From Oscillospiraceae bacterium (GTDB lineage: Bacteria; Bacillota; Clostridia; Christensenellales; Aristaeellaceae): a stretch of 40,693 nucleotides of DNA. The stretch lies in assembly GCA_031270865.1 (NCBI GenBank), contig JAISWI010000016.1, positions 1-40,693 on the forward strand. The letters run 5' to 3'. The number at the start of each line of letters is the position of its first letter. Position 1 is the first letter of the stretch. Position numbers and translations under genes: made by a program. Below the pieces are notes generated by a model. It did no database searches. It saw only the letters and a program-made list of their open reading frames with translations, and was not told where the DNA came from. Positions 35,218 to 40,693 of this stretch are shown here, piece after piece.

Positions 35218-35378
35218 GATTCGCCTCGCCCTCTTTACCGCATGAGGCATGATTCGCCTCGCCCCCTTTACCGCATGTGACGTGATTCGCCTCGCCCCCT
35301 TTGCCGCATGAGGCGTGATCGGCCTCTCCCCCTATGCCGCCGCGCGACATCTCCCACTAGGATGGCGGCAAGGGGGCT
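35218..35378 (+). repeat. Family-2 modular repeat, copy 5 (33-bp tandem array plus cap)
   Basis: Three exact 33-bp periods beginning GATTCGCCTCGCCC at 35218, 35251 and 35284, a fourth partial unit at 35317, then the cap GCGCGACATCTCCCACTAGG. The unit differences are scattered substitutions, so the array is not recent. There is no spacer variation as in CRISPR. Confidence 0.9.
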
Positions 35379-35438
35379 TGGACGCGGCTGATCGCGAGCC
35401 GCTCGTTCCCCCCCTTGCCGCCCCTTAGATGGAGACGT

Positions 35439-35762
35439 CTACCCGTCCCGCCCCGCCTTGTCCACTGCCTCCAGTATCTGCGCCTTGTTCGTAAACCCGA
35501 TGTTCCGGTATCTTACCTCATCGTCCTTCATGACCGCGATCGTCGGTATGCTCATCACGCCGAACGCCTCCGCCAGTTCCGGCTCATCGTCTATGTTGAC
35601 CTTGTAGAACGCCGCGCGGCCGTTCGCGTCGTTCTCGGCGTCCTGGAACACAGGCGCCTGCATACGGCACGGCCCGCACCAGTCGGCGTAAAAATCCAGC
35701 ACAATGGGTTTCCCCTGCGCCTTGATCGTCTCGCGGAAGCTGTCCGCCTTCAAATGCCGCAA
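35439..35762 (-). CDS. trxA: Thioredoxin
   Basis: 107 aa, classical thioredoxin length. The redox centre WCGPC lies at 28-32 and the cis-proline loop in MSIPTIAV. It reduces protein disulfides in the cytoplasm, usually with thioredoxin reductase, which is not in the window. The start is TTG at 35762 with AAGGAGG 6 nt upstream; no ATG fits. It is divergent from the ctsR operon, so the CtsR operator at 35850-35866 lies upstream of both, but I could not find a convincing -10/-35 for trxA and co-regulation is only possible. Confidence 0.95.
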   Translation of the reverse strand: MRHLKADSFRETIKAQGKPIVLDFYADWCGPCRMQAPVFQDAENDANGRAAFYKVNIDDEPELAEAFGVMSIPTIAVMKDDEVRYRNIGFTNKAQILEAVDKAGRDG

Positions 35763-35849
35763 CGCAATCCTCCTTCGCGCGTGTGATTCGGTTATGGTAT
35801 ACCCAACTTACGTTACCGCTATACACGCGCGGCCAATGTCGATTTTGAA

Positions 35850-35866
35850 GGTCAAAAAAAGTCAAA
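35850..35866 (+). promoter_or_regulatory. CtsR operator (heptad direct repeat)
   Basis: GGTCAAA, 3 nt, AGTCAAA: an exact fit to the CtsR consensus of two RGTCAAA heptads separated by 3 nt. It sits 9 nt upstream of the -35 box of ctsR, indicating autoregulation of the operon by CtsR. Confidence 0.95.
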
Positions 35867-35875
35867 AATATCCGG

Positions 35876-35903
35876 TTGCACATTCCGCGTAATCTGCTAT
35901 ACT
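35876..35903 (+). promoter_or_regulatory. Promoter of the ctsR-mcsA-mcsB-clpC operon
   Basis: TTGCAC (35876-35881), 16-nt spacer, TATACT (35898-35903). In the leader, CGGGCGG (35931-35937) and CCGCCCG (35943-35949) form a 7-bp hairpin ending 9 nt before the ribosome site. Confidence 0.8.
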
Positions 35904-35975
35904 ATGAATAGACAGGAATAGTCAGATGGCCGGGCGGGACCGCCGCCCGCTTCCCGATAAGGAGAGTCGATAAGC

Positions 35976-36446
35976 GTGAAGCCGTTAAGCGACGACATCG
36001 AGGCGTTCATAAAGGCGCTGCTGGGGGAGGATCAGGACCAGGTAGACGTCCAGCGCAACGAGCTGGCCGGGTATTTCCGCTGCGCGCCCAGCCAGATAAC
36101 GTACGTGCTGTCCACCCGGTTTACGCCGGACCGCGGCTATGTCATAGAATCGCGGCGCGGCGGTGGCGGGTTTGTCAGGATCGTGAGGCTGAAGAAGACC
36201 AAGGCCGACCACCTGCTGTACCTGATCAATCAGCGGATAGGCGCGTCCGTGTCCGCGCAGGACGCGATCGTTATGATACAACAGCTGTCGGAGCAGGGGA
36301 TAGTCAGCGAGAGGGAGGCCGCGCTGATGCGAGCCGCCACCTCCGCGCGGGCGATCAGCCTGCCCATTGCCCTAAAGGATACGCTCCGTGCCGGCGTGCT
36401 GCGGGAGATGCTGCTGCAGGTCGCGCTGGAACAGAAGGAGGCTTAA
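35976..36446 (+). CDS. ctsR: Transcriptional repressor of class III heat-shock genes
   Basis: 156 aa, full length. The N-terminal winged helix contains CAPSQITYVLSTRF (recognition helix) and the glycine-rich wing RRGGGGFVRI (60-69), whose Arg senses temperature and is a target of arginine phosphorylation in Bacillus and Geobacillus. The C-terminal dimerisation domain follows. It represses its own operon by binding the operator at 35850-35866. Start GTG 35976 with AAGGAGAG 9 nt upstream. First gene of the four-gene operon, 4 nt before mcsA. Confidence 0.95.
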   Translation: MKPLSDDIEAFIKALLGEDQDQVDVQRNELAGYFRCAPSQITYVLSTRFTPDRGYVIESRRGGGGFVRIVRLKKTKADHLLYLINQRIGASVSAQDAIVMIQQLSEQGIVSEREAALMRAATSARAISLPIALKDTLRAGVLREMLLQVALEQKEA

Positions 36447-36450
36447 TATA

Positions 36451-37017
36451 ATGCTGTGTGAAAACTGCCGCCAGCAGCCGGCCACGGTCCATTTGACCAC
36501 GATCGTCGGCGGCGAGAAGACCGAGCAGCACCTATGCGCGTCGTGCTGCCAGAAACATAAGCAGGCCCTCACAATGGCGGGGATGTCTACGCTGCTGCTG
36601 AACCTGCTGCAGGGTTCCCCCGCCCCGTCCAGCGAGAACCCGGGGCCGCGCTGCGAGGTATGCGGCCAGACGTTCGGCGAGTTCCAGAAGTCGGGAATGC
36701 TAGGGTGCCCTAAATGTTATGATTCATTCAGGACCCAGCTGACCCCGCTGCTCACGCGCATACATGGCGGCGCGAGACATACCGGACGCGCCCCATCCCG
36801 CACCGAGGAGCAAAGCCACATCCGTCGGCGCATGGATCAATTGAGGCGCGAGATGGACCGCGCGGTCGCCGACGAGGACTTCGAGCTTGCGGCCCGGCTG
36901 CGCGACGAGCTTCGCGCCATGACGCCCGCCCAGGACGGCGCGGGCCAGGGCCGCGCCTCATGCGGGAGCGGAAGCGGCGGCAGCGGAACCTGCCCGGAAG
37001 GAGAAGCCAATGCCTGA
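36451..37017 (+). CDS. mcsA: McsA, zinc-finger activator of the McsB arginine kinase
   Basis: 188 aa from the ATG at 36451 (AAGGAGG 9 nt upstream). Two four-Cys zinc sites are visible: Cys3, 6, 29 and 32, and Cys68, 71, 86 and 89. A UVR motif near the C-terminus (about 126-155: RRRMDQLRREMDRAVADEDF) leads to a Gly/Ser-rich tail. McsA activates McsB and modulates CtsR. The stop overlaps the mcsB start by 8 nt (ATGCCTGA), so the two are coupled. Confidence 0.93.
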   Translation: MLCENCRQQPATVHLTTIVGGEKTEQHLCASCCQKHKQALTMAGMSTLLLNLLQGSPAPSSENPGPRCEVCGQTFGEFQKSGMLGCPKCYDSFRTQLTPLLTRIHGGARHTGRAPSRTEEQSHIRRRMDQLRREMDRAVADEDFELAARLRDELRAMTPAQDGAGQGRASCGSGSGGSGTCPEGEANA

Positions 37018-38089
37018 AATCAACCCGGCGGCCAAACCGCCCGTCAACCCGTTCGAGGGCATGAACCCCGAGGCCGACGTCGCGCTGTCCAGCCGCGTAA
37101 GGCTCGCCCGCAACCACTCCGGCATGCCTTTCCCCGGATTCCTGGACCCCGAGACCGCGCAGGACAGCATACGCCGCGCCGCCGAAGCCCTCACCCCGCA
37201 TGGGCTTACGCTGATGCGGATGGATTCGCTCTCCGCGCTGCAGCGGCTCACGCTCGTCGAGCGGCGCCTGATCAGCCGCGACCTGCTAAAGTCGCCGGAG
37301 CGCTCCGCCGTGCTGGTATCAGGCTTCGACGCGTGGGACGCGTCAGCCGCAAAGCCCGGCCCGCGCGAGATGACCCTCAGCGTCATGATCAACGAGGAGG
37401 ATCACCTGCGGGTTCAGGCGTTCGTGAACGAATTCAATCTGGACGAGGCCGCGCGGGCCGCGTTCGAGGCCGACCAATGGCTAATAGAAAAGACGGACAT
37501 CGCGTATGATGAGGAGTTCGGGTACCTGACCGCCTGCCCAACGAACACGGGCACGGGCATGCGGGCGTCGGTCATGCTGCATATGCCCGCGCTGACATGG
37601 TCCGGCGAGATGGGCAAGGTGACACAGGCCGTATCCAAGCTGGGCATGACCCTGCGCGGCTTGTACGGCGAGGGCACCGAGGCGCAGGGCGACCTGTACC
37701 AGCTCTCCAACCAGGTGACGCTGGGCAGGACCGAACAGGAGATACTGGACGACATGCGCTCCGCCGCCAGCCAGATGATGGATTGGGAGCGGAAGGTGCG
37801 CGTCGCGCTGCGCGCCGGGGACAAGATCGCGCTGGAGGACCGGCTCATGCGGGCATTGGGCGTGATGGAACGCGCAAGGAAGATCAGCGCGAAAGAATTC
37901 ATGCAGCGCTGGTCATGCCTGCGCCTGGGCGCGTGCATGAAGCTGATCCCGCTCAGGCTCTCAGCGCTGGATAGGCTGCTCACGTCCGCGCAGCCAGCCA
38001 GCCTGCAGCAGTCCGCCGGCGAGACGCTCTCTGATGAACAGCGCGACGTTCGCCGCGCGGCGATGGTCCAACAGGCAATGAAGGAGTGA
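37010..38089 (+). CDS. mcsB: Protein arginine kinase
   Basis: 359 aa. It phosphorylates arginine residues on proteins, marking them for ClpC-ClpP. The guanidino-kinase fold is shown by SSRVRLARN (27-35), the substrate-carboxylate loop INEEDHLRVQ (127-136) and CPTNTGTGMRASVMLHMPAL with the active-site Cys176. The C-terminal helical domain follows. It starts inside the end of mcsA and ends 5 nt before clpC. Confidence 0.96.
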   Translation: MPEINPAAKPPVNPFEGMNPEADVALSSRVRLARNHSGMPFPGFLDPETAQDSIRRAAEALTPHGLTLMRMDSLSALQRLTLVERRLISRDLLKSPERSAVLVSGFDAWDASAAKPGPREMTLSVMINEEDHLRVQAFVNEFNLDEAARAAFEADQWLIEKTDIAYDEEFGYLTACPTNTGTGMRASVMLHMPALTWSGEMGKVTQAVSKLGMTLRGLYGEGTEAQGDLYQLSNQVTLGRTEQEILDDMRSAASQMMDWERKVRVALRAGDKIALEDRLMRALGVMERARKISAKEFMQRWSCLRLGACMKLIPLRLSALDRLLTSAQPASLQQSAGETLSDEQRDVRRAAMVQQAMKE

Positions 38090-38094
38090 CATAG

Positions 38095-40521
38095 ATGGCA
38101 TTTTCAGGGAAATTTACCGAACGCGCTCAGCGGGCCTTGAACTCCGCGCAGGAATCCGCGCAGAAGATGCGCCACAACTACGTCGGCACCGAACACCTGC
38201 TGCTGGGCCTGCTCACAGAGCAGGGCGGCCCGATGCAGAAACTGCTGGGCGGCATCCGCTACGAGCAGGCCATGCAGACCGCCGAGAAGCTGGTCGGCTA
38301 CGGCGATGGCGCCAAGCCCCCAAGCCAGATGAGCTATACCCCGCGCACAAAGAAGATAATGGAGGTCAGCGTGATGGAGGCGCGGTCGCTGGGCCACAGC
38401 TTCGTGGGCACGGAGCACCTGTGGCTGGCGCTGCTGCGCGAGGGCGAGGGCGTCGCCGCGCGTATCCTCCAGTCGCTGGGCATGGATATAAACGCGGCCC
38501 GGCAGGGTTTGGAGAAGCTCCTTCGCGGCGAGGCCGTAGGCTCCGACGTCCAGTCGATACCCACGCCCGCGCTGGACGCGTTCAGCCGCGACTTGACCCG
38601 CGCCGCCGAGCGCGACGAGCTAGACCCCGTCATAGGCCGCTCGACCGAGATAGAGCGCATCGTACAGATATTGATCCGCCGCACGAAGAATAACCCCGTG
38701 CTGATCGGCGAGCCAGGCGTGGGCAAGAGCGCCATCGCCGAGGGATTGGCCCAGCGCGTCGTCAACGGCACGATACCGCACCTGCTGCGCGGCAAGCGGC
38801 TGGTCTCGCTGGACATCGCCTCGATGATCGCGGGCAGCAAGTACCGCGGCGAGTTCGAGGAACGGTTCAAGAACGCGATAGCCGACATCAAGAAGGCCGG
38901 GAACATCATCCTGTTCATCGACGAGATGCACACGCTGATAGGCGCGGGGAACGCGGAAGGATCGCTCGACGCGTCGAACATGATCAAGCCCGCGCTTGCC
39001 AGGGGCGAGATACAGTGCATAGGCGCGACGACGATCGACGAATACCGCAAGCACATCGAGAAAGACGCCGCGCTGGAGCGCCGCTTCCAGCCCGTGACCG
39101 TGGGCGAGCCGACGAAGGACGAGGCGATACAGATAATATTCGGGCTGCGCGATAAGTACGAGGCCCATCACAAGGTGCGCATAACGGACGAGGCGGTCCG
39201 CGCGGCGGTCACGCTAGCGGATCGTTATATATCGGATAGGTTCCTGCCGGATAAGGCCATCGACCTGATGGATGAGGCCGCGTCCCGCGCGAGGATCAAG
39301 TCGTACACGCCGCCTCCCGATCTAAAGGAGATGGAGGCTAAGATAGAGACCATCGAGCAGGAGAAGCAGGAGGCCATATCGCACCAGGACTTCGAGAAGG
39401 CCGCCAAGCTGCGCGACGAGGTCAACCGCGCGAGGATGGAGATGGACGCGCGGCAGGATCAGTGGGAACACGGCATGGAGGCCGTGACCGAACAGGTGGG
39501 CGAGGAGGAGATAGCCCAGATAGTCGCGGCATGGACAGGGATACCAGTGGCGAGGCTGACAGAGGACGAATCCGCGCGGCTGCTAAGGCTGGAGGATGAG
39601 CTTCACAAGAGGCTGGTAAGCCAGGACGAGGCGGTAACGGCGGTGTCAAGGGCGATCAGGCGGGCAAGGGCCGGGCTGAAAGATCCTAAGAGGCCGATAG
39701 GTTCCTTCCTGTTCCTAGGGCCGACAGGGGTAGGGAAGACGGAGTTGTGCCGGGCGCTGGGGGCCGCGCTGTTTGGGGATGAGGCCGCGCTGGTGAGGCT
39801 GGATATGTCCGAGTATATGGAAAAGCACACGGTATCAAGGATGATAGGCAGCCCGCCAGGGTATATAGGGCATGACGAGGGCGGGCAGCTCACGGAGGCG
39901 GTAAGGAGGAAACCGTACTGCGTGATACTGCTGGATGAGGTAGAAAAGGCGCATCCGGACGTGTTTAACATACTGCTGCAGATACTGGAGGACGGGCGGC
40001 TGACCGATTCGAAGGGGAGGGTGGTCAGTTTCAAGAATACAGTGGTGGTGATGACGTCCAACATAGGGGCGCACGAGATAGCGCGCGCCAAGAGGATGGG
40101 TTTTGGAGACGAGGGCGGCGCGATGGACTACGAGACGATGAAGGCCAGCGTAACAGCGGAGGTCAAGAGGTTCTTCAGGCCGGAGTTTCTGAACAGGCTG
40201 GATGAGATGATAGTGTTCCACGCGCTGGACATGGGGCAGATACGCAGGATAGCGGAGCTGATGCTAGAACAGGTGGGGGCAAGGCTGAAGGACAGGGGGG
40301 TAGAGCTAACGTTCACCGGGGAAGCGGTAGAGCTGCTATGCGAGCAAGGGTATGACCCGGCGTTTGGGGCGAGGCCGCTGCGCCGAACGATTCAGCGCAT
40401 GGTGGAGGACGCGCTGAGCGAGGAGCTGCTGGCCGGGAGGATGAAGCTAGGCAGCAGCCTAGAAGTATACCGCGAAGGCGAGGCGCTGCGGTTCAAGGAG
40501 CCAGTGGCGGCGCAAGTATAA
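38095..40521 (+). CDS. clpC: ATP-dependent Clp protease ATP-binding subunit ClpC
   Basis: 808 aa, normal for ClpC. Order: N-domain repeats (1-150) that bind adaptors and phosphoarginine, AAA-1 with Walker A GEPGVGKS (205-212) and Walker B ILFIDE (272-277), the middle coiled coil with a UVR-like segment ([14 protein letters not shown]), AAA-2 with GPTGVGKT (542-549) and CVILLDE (609-615), a ClpP-contact loop around MGFG (668-671) and the C-terminal D2-small domain. Ribosome site AAGGAG 8 nt from the ATG. It is the last gene of the CtsR operon. Codon use breaks inside the gene: AGG is 3 of 33 Arg codons before 39300 but about 22 of 36 after it, with ATC to ATA and GGC to GGG changes, while the protein stays canonical. 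Confidence 0.97.
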   Translation: MAFSGKFTERAQRALNSAQESAQKMRHNYVGTEHLLLGLLTEQGGPMQKLLGGIRYEQAMQTAEKLVGYGDGAKPPSQMSYTPRTKKIMEVSVMEARSLGHSFVGTEHLWLALLREGEGVAARILQSLGMDINAARQGLEKLLRGEAVGSDVQSIPTPALDAFSRDLTRAAERDELDPVIGRSTEIERIVQILIRRTKNNPVLIGEPGVGKSAIAEGLAQRVVNGTIPHLLRGKRLVSLDIASMIAGSKYRGEFEERFKNAIADIKKAGNIILFIDEMHTLIGAGNAEGSLDASNMIKPALARGEIQCIGATTIDEYRKHIEKDAALERRFQPVTVGEPTKDEAIQIIFGLRDKYEAHHKVRITDEAVRAAVTLADRYISDRFLPDKAIDLMDEAASRARIKSYTPPPDLKEMEAKIETIEQEKQEAISHQDFEKAAKLRDEVNRARMEMDARQDQWEHGMEAVTEQVGEEEIAQIVAAWTGIPVARLTEDESARLLRLEDELHKRLVSQDEAVTAVSRAIRRARAGLKDPKRPIGSFLFLGPTGVGKTELCRALGAALFGDEAALVRLDMSEYMEKHTVSRMIGSPPGYIGHDEGGQLTEAVRRKPYCVILLDEVEKAHPDVFNILLQILEDGRLTDSKGRVVSFKNTVVVMTSNIGAHEIARAKRMGFGDEGGAMDYETMKASVTAEVKRFFRPEFLNRLDEMIVFHALDMGQIRRIAELMLEQVGARLKDRGVELTFTGEAVELLCEQGYDPAFGARPLRRTIQRMVEDALSEELLAGRMKLGSSLEVYREGEALRFKEPVAAQV

Positions 40522-40526
40522 GGCAT

Positions 40527-40632
40527 GGAGGAACAATCCACCCTGGCCACGAGGGTCCAGCGTCACGCTGGTCAGGGGGTCAAGGGGGGTGAAACCCCCT
40601 TTGCGGGGCGTGGGGCGGCGCCCCACATCCCC
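40527..40632 (+). repeat. Family-1 palindromic intergenic repeat, copy C
   Basis: Starts 5 nt after the clpC stop. It matches copy A across the whole 104 bp, with an extra T in the CCCCCTTTG arm. The shared tail (GGGCTTCGCCC, then TTTACGGGGGTT) follows in inverted orientation at the window end, so the outer boundary may lie outside. Confidence 0.93.
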
Positions 40633-40693
40633 GTCGTACCCCCCCAGCCCGCAGGCATAAGAACCCTGCGGGCTTCGCCCTTTACGGGGGTTG

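Noticed and set aside
34817-35341. Tandem 31-33-bp repeats considered as a CRISPR array
   Set aside because: Units are contiguous with no unique spacers, no cas genes are present, and the units end in the family-2 cap.

Overview
ORGANISM. The window looks like the chromosome of a GC-rich, endospore-forming Firmicute (Clostridia), probably an uncultured, gut-type member of the Clostridia. The grounds are: a complete ctsR-mcsA-mcsB-clpC heat-shock operon with a CtsR operator; spoIID next to a spoIIQ-like M23 gene, plus a BofC-like protein; strong AGGAGG-type ribosome sites with some GTG/TTG starts; sugar ABC permeases with no ATPase beside them; and GH2, GH130 and GT1 carbohydrate enzymes. I cannot name a genus from the sequence alone. 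LAYOUT. 0-0.7 kb: decayed IS66 transposase tail and the lacZ terminator. 0.7-5.1 kb (minus): GT1 glycosyltransferase-lacZ operon. 5.2-5.8 kb (plus): BofC-like protein. 5.8-6.1 kb: a facing pair of about 104-bp palindromic repeats (family 1). 6.1-8.3 kb (minus): aspS and a DtxR/MntR regulator. 8.4-12.6 kb (minus): spoIID, spoIIQ-like, glmS and a small secreted protein. 12.8-14.0 kb: a decayed zinc-type dehydrogenase behind an Xre regulator/membrane-protein pair. 14.2-17.2 kb (minus): branched-chain aminotransferase, an unknown 341-aa protein and an RluA pseudouridine synthase. 17.2-18.5 kb: modular intergenic repeats (family 2), a 57-aa protein and a Cys-rich 108-aa protein. 18.5-21.9 kb: a GLUG-repeat protein with no signal peptide behind a sigma-E-like promoter, diverging from a frameshifted secreted-protein gene. 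21.8-25.3 kb (minus): sugar ABC importer (two permeases, one binding protein). 25.5-28.3 kb: SH3b protein, GH130 and birA. 28.5-34.8 kb (plus): a 1034-aa actin/Hsp70-type ATPase with an unknown N-terminal half, then a membrane-anchored protein, a peptidoglycan-binding-domain protein and a propeller-like lipoprotein. 34.8-35.4 kb: more family-2 repeats. 35.4-40.5 kb: trxA and the divergent ctsR-mcsA-mcsB-clpC operon, closed by another family-1 repeat. HOW THE GENES WORK TOGETHER. Carbohydrate use (LacZ, GH130, CUT1 importer), sporulation (SpoIID/SpoIIQ engulfment, BofC-like, possibly the GLUG protein) and protein quality control (McsA/McsB/ClpC under CtsR) are recognisable modules. The 28.6-34.8 kb cluster reads as a possible envelope-linked ATPase system that I cannot match to a named pathway. 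MOST UNUSUAL SIGNAL. All four family-1 repeat copies are flanked on the same side, relative to their orientation, by roughly 0.5-1.2 kb in which the repeat-bearing strand is purine-rich and codon choice is shifted. The shift is sharp enough to split clpC and the ATPase gene into two codon-usage regimes.
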